A stretch of DNA of 64,000 bases from Dimargaris cristalligena (lineage: Eukaryota > Kickxellomycota > Dimargaritomycetes > Dimargaritales > Dimargaritaceae). Under the pieces are notes generated by a model. That model ran no database searches. It saw only the letters and a list, made by a program, of their open reading frames with translations, and was not told the origin of the DNA. How positions within the stretch are numbered: position 1 is the stretch's first letter; every line of letters begins with the position of its first letter. Where the stretch lies: the NCBI GenBank assembly GCA_027576995.1, contig JANBQC010000004.1, forward strand, positions 1 to 64,000, in the 5' to 3' direction. Shown piece by piece: positions 20,510 through 32,840 of the stretch. A program made the position numbers and the translations under genes.

Positions 20510-21811
20510 CACAAGCTCCTCTTCTTGACCACCTTCCTTTCCTTCGCCGACATCTCTACCATTTTTAATCTATTTCTATTCACAACCACCATGGCCGGTG
20601 GAAGGTTGAGGCTCGCTTGTTAGACCGCTTGTTGGTGTTTGAACTAACGGAGGATTTTATTTACGTTACTCTATATCAAAAGTGGCATATGGAGTATCAC
20701 AATGTCTGGCCAAATCTAGGTTGTTGGGAAGTTGGGGATAAATTCTTGCGGGGTGGGCTTTGGCTTCCATGTTCGGCTGTAAGAGTCCATGCAGCGATGG
20801 TCATTTTCTAGCTTGTTATTATGGAAGATTCCGCTAGGAAAAGGTGTAATCTAGCCTAAAAGACCGCCCTCTTGACCCAGCGAGAGGGTTGCATAGGACT
20901 AGAAGAATATTCAAGTACACAGATAGTTGAGATTTTAACTATTCACTATAACAAGTTAAAATAATGGCTAAATAGGCTTGCAGATATAAAATAATCTTGA
21001 CATATTCAGTGACCAGTACGTTCGGGAAACCCGCGCATTGTCTTCATTACATTAGCCATCTATGCCTGCTATATCGACGGTGTTTGATTGGCTGGGAAGG
21101 ATTATAATGCCGTTAGTGCCTGTTAATAATGTGGTCTGGATAACCAACCAAACCGATTTAATATATTAGCTGCTTTACGATTTCCCAATATTATTATGTA
21201 ATTTGTGTTTAGGGGATACGTTTAATATCCATTGTACCATTTAAATTAATGGATGGGATTAGTTTTAAGTGTAAATACGCTTTAGAGATTTTGTGTTTGA
21301 GGCGATGTCGGTATTTATGACAGGCATTTTGTTGGATATCCACCCCACCAGCAGCAGTTTACAGCAAGCAGTAGGATAATGCTTCATAATCACGTGATCA
21401 TAGTCATTTGGATATTTCTGGATGATTTTTCAAGTTACGGCTGTTCGGCCATGGCTCATTTTTTTTACATTTTTGAATTAGCAATTGGTAGATTTTGCTG
21501 CTAGGCTTGCGCAAACACAGCCAAAACATTAACAAGCGAGTTTGGTATCCAGTTACTCCTTTTTTCTTTTGGACCAACCTATTCGGCCTTTCCCTGTGGC
21601 TATTCCCCGTCCTTTTCATACCCTAGTCCATTATTGAATTCAGCCCTCGTACATTCCCGACTTTCTGAAAAAGAGACTCGCCCCCCTCTTTTGCCAGCTC
21701 ACCCCATTGAATATCGAACAGGCAGCACAACGAGAGCAGTCTTGGTTAAATTGAACTCGAGTTACGAACCTTCTCCGCCCCTCTCCCCACCCACTCACCT
21801 CCGAATCCCCG
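20510..21811. other. UTP4 upstream region, nothing recognised
   Basis: A pyrimidine-rich stretch at 20530-20600 leads to an ATG (20591) whose frame stops after ten codons, so no gene is called. The rest is AT-rich spacer up to the C-rich UTP4 leader at about 21760-21811. Confidence 0.35.
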
Positions 21812-24687
21812 ATGGAATTCGTTCGTTCGACATGCTACTCCCCCCGCCAATCGGCGTATACATGTCTGGCCGTTGCTCCGCCTACTTTCAAGGCGGGGCG
21901 GTTCTTGGCCTGTGGACGCGAAACCGGACAAATCGAAATTCGGAATGCGAATAAAAAGAATGTCCCCGAAAAGGTTAGTTAGGCCCGAGTACTTCCCACT
22001 TCCATGGCCCGCGGTATTCGGGCCAAATATGATAGGCATATGTCTAACGCGGGAGCTGAGCTCCTCGGATCGAATTATCTTGTCCCTCATTGTGATCTAT
22101 ACGGATTGGGATATTCCATATGATCTGACTAACTCATCCAGTATACTGTATATATATTATATTAAATCACCATCACGGTGATTCTTGTAATCGGTTTTCT
22201 ATCCAGGTTATGGTTGGTAGCGAAACCCGGTCGATTGAATCCATTGCCTGGGTTCACCAGGCCTCGCCCGAGGAAAAAGGCAATGGCTCGGGATCCCGCG
22301 CCCCCCTCCGTCTGTTCAGTGCTGGTCTGCACGGATTTGTCGAAGAGTGGGATTTGAACAACTCTACGATTAAGCGATCCTATGAGTCGGGCGAAGGTCC
22401 GATTTGGAGTATGGCCGTCAACCACAACCATACGCTTCTGGCCATTGGCTGCGACAAGGGCAGCGTCCGGGTGTTTGATATTACGGATAGCGAACTCGCG
22501 TACCGGACTACGTTTACCAACCTCAATGAACGGATTGTTGCCGTGACCTGGCACCCGAGTCGGAACCAGCTGTACTCGAGTACCATCCTGGGCAACGTCA
22601 GTGTCTGGGATATGACCACGGGTGGCAAACTGGGCGAATTCCACACCCCCGCCAAAGCGGTCGGCAACAACCCCGCCCAGGCCCTGTTAGTCCTCGCGTG
22701 CGACACGATTGTGACGGGTTTAGCCAGTGGCCAGGTGAATTTCTACGATGGCGATTCGTTGACGTTACTCCATGCTTTTCCCGCCCACCGGGCCGGGGTT
22801 ACTTGTTTGGCGGCCGATCCCACCGGCACCCAGGTCTTTTCGGGGAGTATCGATATGCGGGTCGGGGAATTCCACAGCACCGCATTAACCAACGAGTCGG
22901 ATTTCGGTACGCGCCAGGGCGCGGCGTTCAAACAATGGCACCACGCCCAATCCACCCCGCGCCACAAGCACGATATTCGGGCGCTTATTGTGTTCCCCAC
23001 CGATCCGCGGAGTCTGGCGGCCCGCGCGGCCGCCCAGGGTCAGTACCCCTCCGCCTCGAAGCTCAATCCGTCCCCGAGCCCGGGCCCGGGCCGGTCTCCC
23101 CTCCCCTCTTTGACTTTGGTGACGGCCGGTACGGACAATAAGGTCGTGGCCACCCTCGTGGAGGAATACACCCAGCCCCAACTCGCCGGGATCAGCCACT
23201 CCCCCGCCCTGCGCTGTCTGGCCCTGGCCCCGGAGGGACGGTTCCTGCTGGGGTTCGCCAACGACCAGCTGCGTCTGTACAAGATTCCCCAGGAGTTTGT
23301 GCTGCGGGGTGGAGCGGCCGCGGCCAATTTCAATGGCGGCAGTGGTAATGGGCAATCGCTGAGCCCCGGTTCCCTGCATGTCCAGGGGTTGGCCATCGTG
23401 CTGAACCTGCGGTTGGATAGCGGGGGCTCCCACGTCGTGAGCGCCGATATTTCCCCGGATGGCCGGTGGATCGCCGTATCCGATAACCAAAAGGTACGTT
23501 TGTTCGCGGTGGAACGGGACCCCAGTGTGGCCGACGAGATGGTCAAGGGGTCGGTAACCTTGACTAAGATGCCCCACTTCCCCCCGCGTGCGGCCCTGCC
23601 CGCCCGTTCGCCGGTCGCAGGCGGCGGAGGAGCTGGAGGGATCTACCAGGGGGCCCAACACCTCCGGTTCACGCCCGACGGGGACCACTTGATCATGGTG
23701 AATTACGAGTCGGTCATTTCCGTCATTGATTTGACTACCTGGCCCGCCGCGAGTCCCACCGTGGTGCACCAGTTCAACCACCACAGCCGCCGTCGCTCGA
23801 CCCGGCGTGCGCTGGGACCGACCGCCACCGATGGTGCCTCGACGCCCTTCTTGGGGACGTCGGCCCAGATTCGTTTGCTAACGGTCAGTGACGACGGCCA
23901 ATGGCTGGCCACGTGCGACGACCACCATGTCATCCATGTGTTTGACCTCCACCGTTTGGCCCACAGCCATACCATCGTGCGCCAAAAGGACCTATGCACC
24001 GCCCTCCGTTTCCACCCCACCCGCCCCTACCTGGTGCTGGGGTTCGTCAGTAACCGGGTCTTGATTTACAGCCTACTGGATTCCGATGTCAACGATTGGA
24101 CCCGGGCTAGTCTGCGCCGGCCACCGGTTCAGTTCGCCCATCCCCCTGAATACATCCAAGGTATCGCGGTGGACCCAACCACCCCGGATGACCTCGTGGT
24201 ATGGACCCCTTATTCGCTTTGCCGTGTGCCGGGAGCATTTGCCGACTATACCGACGACGAGGACGTAGATGAGGACGATGATGATGATGATGATGACGAC
24301 GACGACGAGGAAGAGAAGGAGATGAAAGATGATGCTACCCAGGATGGTGAGGCTAAGAAGGCCGGGAATAGGCAAGAAACCGCCGACGTAGACATGGAGG
24401 CCAACCTATCCCGCCAACTCAACCAGCGTACGGCCGACTCCCTGACGGTGGCCCCCGCGGGTTTCCACGGGATCCTTCAAAGTCACCAAGAGGGCGAGTC
24501 AGCCAGTGGGACCCACCTAGTGGTAGGCCACAAGGCCGTCGAATACCGTGTGGTGGACAGTGGACTGAAGAATGTAGGGCTCTTGGAATTCTGGGGACCC
24601 AACACCCTTTTCGCAGTGGAAATGCCGTTTGATCTCATGATGAATTTCCTACCGCCCGCCTTCTACCGCCACTCTTTCGGTACGTAG
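21812..24687 (+). CDS. UTP4: UTP4/cirhin, WD40 protein of the SSU processome
   Basis: UTP4 belongs to the t-UTP/UtpA module that binds nascent pre-rRNA in the nucleolus and starts 18S rRNA processing. Two exons, 21812-21973 and 22207-24687, join in phase 0 (donor GTTAGT, acceptor TCTATCCAG) to give 880 residues. Exon 1 encodes the first propeller blade (MEFVRSTCYSPRQSAYTCLA, then FLACGRETGQIEIRN). Exon 2 continues with RSIESIAWVH, LRLFSAGLHGFVEEWDL, IWSMAVNHNHTLLAIGCDKG, VFSGSIDMRVGEF and KHDIRAL, all in the order seen in yeast Utp4. The second propeller includes LTVSDDGQWLATCDD and ALRFHPTRPYLVLGF. A long Asp/Glu run (about residues 732-762, GAT/GAC repeats) precedes the end, and the terminus LPPAFYRHSFGT fits the UTP4 consensus. 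Several internal loops are Pro/Ser/Gly-rich and longer than in yeast. Confidence 0.93.
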
Positions 24688-25458
24688 TAGTAGTAGTAAA
24701 TATATTAATACCGAACATTGGTTTTTCCTATTTCAGCTTTTCAAAATCCATTTATATTTTGTTTTATCCTAAAATGGATGTCATTTAAAACCCCACGTTA
24801 ACGCTTGTCACTTCCCCATTTCCCTTATAGCCATTACATTCTTATTATTTATTATCTTGTTGAGAAAATGAAAAAAAGTATTAAGATGAAGTGGGCAGTT
24901 TGCCATGGTTTAAAGTGTTTATGGGAATATGAGGTGGTCAAGGGGTGCTCTTAGTAGTTTGATTAAGCCTAATACGGGGGTAGTGCGTGACGTGACCAGT
25001 CTCTTCTAACCTTCGCGTAGAGTGCACTAACATATGGGGCAACTTAAAGAAGAGGGGCAGTCCGAAACCTTCACGTGTCACTGGTATTGCCTCTCAGCAC
25101 ACTATATAGTAGTAAACTAGTCTCAAAAGCCAAAGCACCGAATGTGGGGAATCCCTTAGCTTCAATTAATTGACCCAGAAGAGCTCTCTTCCCATTGCGC
25201 AGGTAGAGTTGGTCCCAGTACTACCAACCAGCCCCCTACTCTACAATTCTAACCCGTCACGCACACACAGGCAGTAATAAGGTCCTATTACTCACTACAC
25301 CCTTCGACAATAACCACGGCTTCTTTCCCATCAACCCCTTTTTATCCACAGCCCCCTTGACCAATACCCCCTAAGAGAGACCTTGTCTGCCCATTTGGCC
25401 CGATTCTTCTATAGTTCCATTGCAACGATAGTGGCAACTCTTCCCCCTTGAGTCTATA
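24688..25458. other. UTP4-PEX2 spacer
   Basis: AT-rich 3' flank of UTP4, followed by about 200 bp of C/T-rich sequence that should hold the PEX2 promoter and leader. No other gene was seen. Confidence 0.45.
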
Positions 25459-28336
25459 ATGCCCTCCGCCGATTCCCCAACACCGCCTCCACCTTCGTCT
25501 TCGCCTCCGCCGTTACCTTCAGCCCCGGTTCTGGCTCTACTGGCCACCAGGCCTTCCCCCCCTCCAGCGACACCGTTGGCCGATCCCCAGGCCCGGGGTC
25601 TCCAAGCGGTACGTTCCCCCGTCCCGTTCTGGGCCCCTGAGGCCCAGGCCCTCGCGCCTCGCATTCAGCACTGGGAGCGTCGGTTCCACCGTTCCAATGG
25701 CAGCGGCGACGAAAGCTCTCATTCATACCCCGTGGGGACTGGCCCATTACCACCACCACGACATACTAATGGCCGGTCACCGTGGGAGGGACTAGCGACC
25801 TGGTTTGGGGTGGCCTTTCCGAGCAGCGGCAACCAAGCTAAAGAACAGCATGTCTCGCGGGTTAATCAACTGGACGCCGATTTATTGGACGCGGACCTAG
25901 TTGAAACGATCAAGGAGCACTGGACGGAGGGACTTCGTTACTTTAAGGTAAACTGGGCATACTATTTTAGCTTGAAATAATAATAATGATAATAATAGAA
26001 ATAGAAATAGAAATAGGAATAGTAGCCAATCGCTCGGTGTTCAAAGTCCAGTAGATTGGGCCGTAACCGATTAGATAGGGAATGTGCATTTCTATAAGAA
26101 TGGTGTTTAAATTGCCCCCTCCCTCCCAATACGAATATATATCCCCCCGCCGCCGCTGTTTAGAGTACCCTCAAAGATAAGATAGAGCCCGAAATCACTG
26201 CCGTATTTCATTTGATCGTCTACGGCCTCACTGTTGGTGGCACAAAAGGGGCCACCTACGGAGCCCAATTACAAAACCTACGTTACCGTGACGAATTTTC
26301 ACATCATAAAGGTGAGTAACGGTGGACCACCGAATTTTTTATTGTATAGGTTTATTCCTGGTCGGAGACTAGAGGGAATCCTATCCAGTCAACGAAACTG
26401 TTTCGCACTCGACTTTGACTGATTGGCGGAATAGGTTGGTGGAAACCGTTGCGCCTGAAGTGGATCCCCGCGCCCTCCCGTTCTACCAGCCAATATCGCT
26501 GCTTATACTATCTACTAATATGCTCAATCATGTACTACATCACCCCCCCCCCACACACACACCACCATCACCACCAATGTACTCGACCTTCCACCTATAA
26601 CCAGACCGCTATCACACTCGGAACCCCAACTTATCCCATACCCAAAAGATCGCCTACGGTGCCCTACTCGTAGGTGGTCAATATTTCTGGACCCGGTTAA
26701 ACCGACTGATGATATCGAAGGGTTGGGCGGACCATCCAGATGTAAGTTACCATCCCTAATAGGAATCAAACCTACTCAATGGAGTATACCACTCTACTGC
26801 CCACCCCGCCCACTTTGGGTTTGTTTATTGCATTACAATAGAATACGGTTTTATTGTAGGCGGCAGACCTAGCAGATGTCTAATGAGTGGTATCCCTCCC
26901 CACTCCTTCTTCGATATAACAATATTCATGTATCTGGGCTAACCCGCTATATATATATATATATAATATTACTGTGAATCACATTATTTTAGCATACCTG
27001 GCGACAAAGGATGTGGCGTATAGTGCAGCTCGTTGATAAGTGGTACCATACGCTCACCCTAATCAATTTCGTGGCCTTTCTATACTCAGGCCGGTAGGTG
27101 TTTGCTTCATTGTTTTTTTACTTACCTTAGTTGGGAATGGCTATTGCAAATAGGAAGTATGCCATGGAACGAGGAAATGCTGTGAAGGGAGGGGGGGCTT
27201 CGGATGGCTTGATTAAATCTCCAATTCTTCCAATCACTCACACCCAGGTTGTTTTATATATCACATTGCCATTATTCTTTCATTTTCCAAATTGATAATC
27301 AAAATGCCATATGCTGCCTCGGTCTGCATTGCGTGTACTGCAGCTACAAGTCCCTTTTAAATCGACTGCTGGGAATGCGACTGGTATATTCCCGGCCTCA
27401 AATGCAGTCTCAGATAAGCTACGAATACCTGAATCGTCAGATGGTTTGGTACGCCTTTACGGTAAGTAGGATTCTTTATTTATCTTTATACAATTGGTAC
27501 TCCCTATTTCAAATTGCCGTATTCATATTGCCGAATCCATCGTCCCCCTATTATTCCTCTTCTTTTTCGGAAAACGAAAATTCGACAATGTTTTTCCACC
27601 AATGGCACAATACCTTCTTCCTTTTCATATGCCCACATTTGACTACTCGGCATACGCCGTAATCGGCTGACAAGCATAATCTGGACTTCCCTTTTCCAAC
27701 CCCCCCCCCGTTCGTTTTGGGCGGCCCAGCCCCCTTAACCTAGGGTGGGGAAATGATTGTCAGTGTTATTCCTAACTATTAGCGCATCACTCCCTCCCTG
27801 CCTGCCATTCACTCCTCCCATATCCCCAGGAATTTCTCATGTTCATCCTCCCCCTCATCAACTTCCGGCGTTTAAAACGGGGCATCCAAACCACCTGCCA
27901 ATCCACCGCCCGGTGGCTGGGCTTGCCGGCGGTGGGTGCAGCGGCGAGTCAGGCGCGAACTAAGGCACTTGCAGCCATTCCCATTCAGGTGTGTCTCATT
28001 TGTCTTCAGGGCGGACCAGGGGCCATGAAAGCACATCCGGAGGCCCTGGATTTTATCCTCCACGGCCAATCGGAAGTGGCTGCCACATCTGATAATACCC
28101 CAAACTACGCTGATGATCCTACCGCCACTACCATCACTACGACAGCGGCGGCCAAGAGTGGGCTATTCTCCCAACACCCCGTCCGAGTGCCCTACCAAAC
28201 CAACTGCGGTCATGTCTTTTGTTACGTTTGCATCGCCACTCAAATGGCACTTGACCACCAGGATCATTCCTGCGAGCGATGTGGGACGCGCGTCACTCGA
28301 ATCGAACGCCTGGAGGCCGATCAATGGTACTTTTAG
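25459..28336 (+). CDS. PEX2: Peroxin 2 (PEX2), RING E3 ligase of peroxisome import
   Basis: PEX2 forms, with PEX10 and PEX12, the membrane ligase that monoubiquitinates PEX5 so that it can be recycled. Seven exons splice in consistent phase: 25459-25947, 26164-26311, 26389-26438, 26649-26741, 26993-27093, 27344-27461 and 27830-28336, giving 501 residues. After a Pro/Ser-rich N terminus come RVNQLDADLLDADL (the PEX2 signature), PEITAVFHLIVYGLTVGGTK, LTDWRNRL joined to IAYGALLVGGQYFW, LINFVAFLYSGR joined to YKSLLNRLLGMRLVYSRP, SYEYLNRQMVWYAFT, and EFLMFILPLINFRRLKRG. The C terminus has the RING cysteines CLIC, CGHVFCYVC and CERCG. The 50-nt exon 3 rests on reading frame and family fit; its donor (GTGGAA) is weak. 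The N-terminal extension of about 140 residues is longer than in animals. Confidence 0.92.
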
Positions 28337-28995
28337 TGAACTCAGCCTATGATCTATATAGAATAGAAGGGATACGCAGGTTTGCATAAATGAATAAGCT
28401 GCATGGCCGCGATTAATTTTTTTAATTCATAAATACCCCAACCTGGTGTAGCTTTTTATACAATAAACGTGGGTATTTCTGTTAATCCACCCCACCCTCA
28501 ACCAGCGAGTAACAGCCGCCTATTTGACCCCCAAATACTAGACTACGGAAAAGATTGACTTGAATGGATTCTCGGGAATAACGCTCCTATTGAAATGGGC
28601 GATTAATCACCATTATCGCCCTGGTTTTAAAAACGAAATGCCAAATACTCAGCAAGGTACTCCGCCCTCCCCCATCAGGTAGGTTAGCGATTTATATTCT
28701 AAAACTAAATCTGTTCATCGTCTTGGTCGCCCTACGGGTGATGCCAATCATCAATATGCTAAAAGAAATAGATAAATGGTGGTAAGGGCAGTCGGGCACA
28801 AATGTCGAAGGAGTAGCTAAATTAGCAGAAGGTAAAATGGTTTCGTTTTCCTAAATTCATGGGGCTAAATTTAAAAACGAATAATAATGACGGAAGTAAA
28901 GTAAAATCCGGGTGGAGCTGTAGAGTATACCAATAATACCAGTATCGCCAATCGAACAACAGTGTGCCCCCCCTTCCCCCTGGATCGCCTGGATA
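28337..28995. other. Convergent PEX2/ODC 3' spacer
   Basis: AT-rich spacer between the convergent 3' ends of PEX2 (plus) and ODC (minus). It presumably holds both polyadenylation regions (AATAAA at about 28462). No gene was seen. Confidence 0.5.
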
Positions 28996-30381
28996 TTAAA
29001 GGAGATATTCATAGGGGATGGTGTTGTAGGCGTCGGTGTAAACCACCCGGCTGGGTCGGAACCCGTTGAAGCGGGACGCGGCACACACCGTGTAGGCCCC
29101 CATGTCGTGGAACTGGAGCCAGTCACCCACGTCTAATTCCGGCAGACGGGCGGTCGGGCGAATGCAATCAATGGAGTCGCATGTTTGGCCCCAAATACTA
29201 CAGTCGCGATCAAAGGGGTCCGCCGGTCCCGAACACAGGGTGTCCAAGGAAGTGGTGCTGGATTCGCCACTATCGGACAGGGCGGGGGAGGCCGGCTGGT
29301 GGAGTTCGCCGTCACGAACGAGGATCTTCGGGTACACGGTCGCATGGTCGAACATGAGACAGTTGAAGCTCCCGTAGACACCGTCATTGACATAGTACAT
29401 GAAGTGGGTGGGGGTGGTGGGGTCCAGAGGGTCGGCCACCACACGGCGTCCCACAATATTAACCGCTAGGGTAAAGGCCGACGACACAAAATAGCGCCCG
29501 GGTTCGGCGATAATACGCACGCCTTTGGAGGGTGGGAAATAGGTATCCAGGGCGCCCCGGAGGGCTTCGGCGGCCTGGGGGAAAGTAACCCCCTCCCGAA
29601 CCAGGGCACTGGGGAAGCCACCTCCTATATCCAGGATATCCATGTCAAAGCCCAGCTCAGTCCCCTCTTGGAAAACCCGGTGGGCCCGCAGAACGGCATC
29701 GGCGAATGGGGAAGCATCCCGGCACCCACTGCCAACGTGGAAGCTGACCCCCACCACAGTCAGACCAAGCTCACGGGCAAGACGCAGAAGGCCCACGGTG
29801 GTGTTCAGTGGGGCCCCGAATTTAATCCCCAGCTGGCACAGTGACTTGGAATCGTCGGTCAGAATGCGTAGGAGAAGGTGGGCATTCGGGTACAGCTTTT
29901 TCACCTTGCGAAGCTCATCGCTATTGTCAAAGGTCATGAGTCGGACCTGGTGCTCTAGGGCGTAACGCAGGTGGGACGGCTGCTTGCACGGATTGGCATA
30001 GACGATGGAGTCGGCCGGGGCGCCCAAGTCCAAGACGGTTTGCAGCTCGGAACGGCTGGCACAGTCAAACCCGATGCCCAATTTAACCATGAGCCGAATC
30101 ACGGAGGGGTCTGGGTTACACTTAACGGCGTAGAAGGGTTCCACACGGGGCAGCAGCTGACGCCACTGCAAATACTGGCGATAGACCTCACCCAGGTCAG
30201 CCACAAAGAAGGCGTCCTCCGCCTTATGGTCGATAATTTGGGAGCGTTGCACCTCGGGCAGACTGTCGAAGAGGACCGAGGGACGGGACACCGCCGCAGG
30301 GGCCACGGACTCGAGGCGCTTCGCAACGGAAGCGGTCTCGATGGTGACACGAGCAGAGAGATTGGGGGATAGGGACGTCAT
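28996..30381 (-). CDS. SPE1: Ornithine decarboxylase
   Basis: This PLP enzyme decarboxylates ornithine to putrescine, the first committed step of polyamine synthesis in the cytosol. Single exon, 461 residues from the ATG at 30381; the frame upstream lacks another ATG. The alanine-racemase-fold barrel carries the PLP lysine in EPFYAVKCNPD (Lys87) and FDCASRSEL, then HVGSGC, the phosphate-binding LDIGGGFP and AEPGRYFVSSAF. The C-terminal domain has YYVNDGVYGSFNCLMFDH and the catalytic Cys401 in WGQTCDSIDC, followed by DWLQFHDMGAYT. All active-site residues that I can check are present, so it should be active and not an antizyme-inhibitor-like paralogue. A Ser/Thr/Asp-rich insert (about 362-392) lies in the C-terminal domain. 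The gene symbol follows yeast. A long upstream region with a hairpin (31086-31114) may belong to its leader. Confidence 0.95.
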   Translation of the reverse strand: MTSLSPNLSARVTIETASVAKRLESVAPAAVSRPSVLFDSLPEVQRSQIIDHKAEDAFFVADLGEVYRQYLQWRQLLPRVEPFYAVKCNPDPSVIRLMVKLGIGFDCASRSELQTVLDLGAPADSIVYANPCKQPSHLRYALEHQVRLMTFDNSDELRKVKKLYPNAHLLLRILTDDSKSLCQLGIKFGAPLNTTVGLLRLARELGLTVVGVSFHVGSGCRDASPFADAVLRAHRVFQEGTELGFDMDILDIGGGFPSALVREGVTFPQAAEALRGALDTYFPPSKGVRIIAEPGRYFVSSAFTLAVNIVGRRVVADPLDPTTPTHFMYYVNDGVYGSFNCLMFDHATVYPKILVRDGELHQPASPALSDSGESSTTSLDTLCSGPADPFDRDCSIWGQTCDSIDCIRPTARLPELDVGDWLQFHDMGAYTVCAASRFNGFRPSRVVYTDAYNTIPYEYLL

Positions 30382-32840
30382 GGCTGACGGAAGAGTGGGG
30401 TTGGCGATTAAGTACAATCAGGCTCAGTGAGTGGAAGGGGCAATCAGGGGGTTACAGCCACACACACACACACAGACAGAGAGAGACAAAAATATGGACA
30501 GTATAATAAAGGAGGCACCAGTGTACGCGGAAATTGGATCAGAGGGGCCCAGGGTTCCTGAAGGCTAAAAGTTAAGGAAGGGTTGACGTATCGGGGGATA
30601 TTATAATTAATTACAAATCGGGCCGGGCTGGCTATCGATCAACAGCAGAATGAAGGGGAGGGTCTCCGAGAACCCTCCGCGCAAGCACACCAACTGCGAC
30701 GCGGTCGAGAAACACAGTGGGGAAGGGGGAGTCGATTCAGGTCGAACGCAACCGAATTGGTCGATAAATTGAGGACAGAGGGGGTAGACTCAAGTGTAGG
30801 CAAAGTCGGCGAATTCGAAATAAACTCCGGGAAGCATGAAAGGGGGGGCGAGGTAAGCAAGGCTTATCCGCAGCGGGGGAGGGGAGGTGATTCGGACAGG
30901 TGGGTTGGGCGGGGTCGGAGGTCGTTCGGGAGCAGGAGGCGCGGATCCGGACCAAAATATATAGCGTCGGTGGAGCTGAGGAAGGTCAGAAGTATGTGAC
31001 TAGCCGAAAGAATTACCAGGGCGGTGGTGGATCACAACAACGCAACAACAGCAGGAGTCGACGTGGGGAATCCGTGATGGGGAGTGCACTTTCCCGACAA
31101 TCAGGGAAAAGTGCTTAAGAATCGAAGGGGGGAAAGGGGATCAGGGGGAGGCCGAAGTAGGAATAGAGCTGGCTTCGTGAGGCTCGCAAGAAGAGGGAGG
31201 GCTATTAATTGGAGAGTAACGAAACCAAAGCGGGAGAGGGCTAGTAGTTATAGGAGGAGGAGAAGGACGCGGTTCGGCAAGGCGAGAAATAGTAGCAGCA
31301 GGAACGCCAAGCTGAAACACGACGGGGGGTGTGTGGGAGTTGGGAAATAGTAGGAAAAGAGAGAAAGAGTGGGGGGACAGGATTCTCGGGGTAAAAGAGT
31401 ATTTATATGAAAAAGGATATAATAGGATCAACTGAGCTGCCCTGAATAGCGCAAAAGGAGTCAAGCAATAGAGTGGTGGTGGATTAGCCGCATATACATT
31501 AAATTCGGAGAGCAAGAAGGGCATCTCATCTCCAATGCGCATATATGGTTGTTGTGGGTGGGAGAAATAATTAATGGCTGGCTAGTGGGGGTTTCTCTTA
31601 AGGAGGAGGACCATCGTAGCGCGGAGTTCTCCCCGCCGATTTGCGCGTAGCATGCACGCCTATGCTGCTCATTGGCAATACATGTAGAACCAGGCCAATG
31701 ACCAGGTTCAGGCCGGCTGCGACTACTGGCATCCGACGCTTGTCCCAGCCAATCTGGGGGGGGGGGCTTGTTCGACCACCACGGTTGGGGAGGGATGGCC
31801 GTCGTTGTGGTGATATAATTTTATTCAGACCTTTAGTATAATACTAGGGATTTATCATCAGTCGCCCCTGATGGAGAATGGCAATGCAGAAGCATCGACA
31901 ACCTAAAATACACCCCGCCAACTTGTCCATACGGCTTGATGGAGGAGGAGATTCTCGGTTATTCTGATACGCTTAGGGCTGTGAGCCGTCTGAGGCATAT
32001 CAGTTCGTTGGCCGTTAATCTGATCAGCGAATAGCCGGCGACGCTTGTTGGTGGAAGTAAATGCCGGGGTGGCCAGGTCTTTCATACGGCACTGTCTGTC
32101 AACCTGCATTAAAGATGAGGGGTACGGTCAAGACAACCTCCCGATCACCTCCCCTCACCTTTCTTCTTTCTCCTCCACATTGGATATTCGTAACATGGAC
32201 CAAAAAAATACGGCCCGCCTATATATACCGCACAGGGCCAGCCTAGCTGCTGCTAGTGCACTAATACCACCCATTCCAGTAGGATAGAAGCAAAGGGGGC
32301 CCTTTTCTCCTATCCAATGGCAGGAGCCGCCAGTTCAGGCTGATTTATTCACTGGGCCTATAAATAGCGGGGTGCGTAATGCCGCAGTGCCTCGGATGCT
32401 TTTAAATTGCCCTTGGCGTTGGTGAAATAAACTGGTCGTCGTTTGTTCCCGATAAGCCCTCTGCAATTAAGAGGGAGGCCACATCACCAACCAACCCTAA
32501 AGCCTAGTTATTGCTCTCCTTCCAAGCGGGCTCTTCTTACCAGGCAAATGATAGAGAGAATAGAAAGAAGTAAGCCAAGGTCACCGGCGTATATATGCGC
32601 ATTCATATCCCCTGTACCATGTCGGTCATTAATTCCAGTATATGGGATGAATGGGAGAGAGTCTGGCTACCTCGCACTCCCCTACCCCTCTGCTCTTTGC
32701 TTTGTTTCATAGCCACTTCCCCTCCCCATTCAACTCCCTCTCTCTCTTTATCTCTCTTACTCTTCCTCTCGCTTGCATTCCATCCCTTCTATGCCGCACC
32801 TACTCTATTCTAATATTTCTTCTTTGGAACCCCGACGCCC
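30382..32840. promoter_or_regulatory. ODC / NVJ2-like divergent intergenic region, 2.5 kb
   Basis: Regulatory DNA between ODC (minus, start 30381) and the SMP gene (plus, start 32841). On the minus strand there are two TATA-like boxes, near 30957 (GCTATATATTTTGG) and near 31404 (CATATAAATACTC), so the ODC leader could be about 0.55 or 1.0 kb long. A (CA)n run lies near 30464-30475. Immediately left of 32841 the plus strand is strongly pyrimidine-rich (about 32690-32830), which fits the promoter of the SMP gene. No gene was recognised; the frames here follow purine or pyrimidine runs. Confidence 0.4.
31086..31114 (-). other. Hairpin in presumed ODC upstream leader
   Basis: GCACTTTCCC (31086-31095) pairs with GGGAAAAGTGC (31104-31114), with one unpaired A and an 8-base loop. 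On the minus strand it lies about 705-733 bases upstream of the ODC ATG, downstream of the distal TATA-like box at about 31404. Transcription of this stretch is not shown. Confidence 0.4.

Noticed and set aside
20591..20623. ATG after a pyrimidine-rich leader (MAGG...) as a new gene
   Set aside because: The frame stops after ten codons and no convincing donor with a downstream exon was found.
22885..23784. 299-codon frame on the minus strand inside UTP4
   Set aside because: It is opposite a clear WD40 gene and its length reflects the GC-rich codon usage there. The Gly/Arg/His-rich composition has no domain.
26415..26600. Continuous PEX2 exon through 26439-26600
   Set aside because: Reading on gives residues unlike PEX2. 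Ending at the GTGGAA donor (26438) joins LTDWRNRL to IAYGALL in phase, as the family requires.
28996..30381. ODC-like protein as an antizyme inhibitor or arginine decarboxylase paralogue
   Set aside because: The PLP lysine, the GGGFP glycine loop and the catalytic WGQTCDSID cysteine are all present, as in true ODC.
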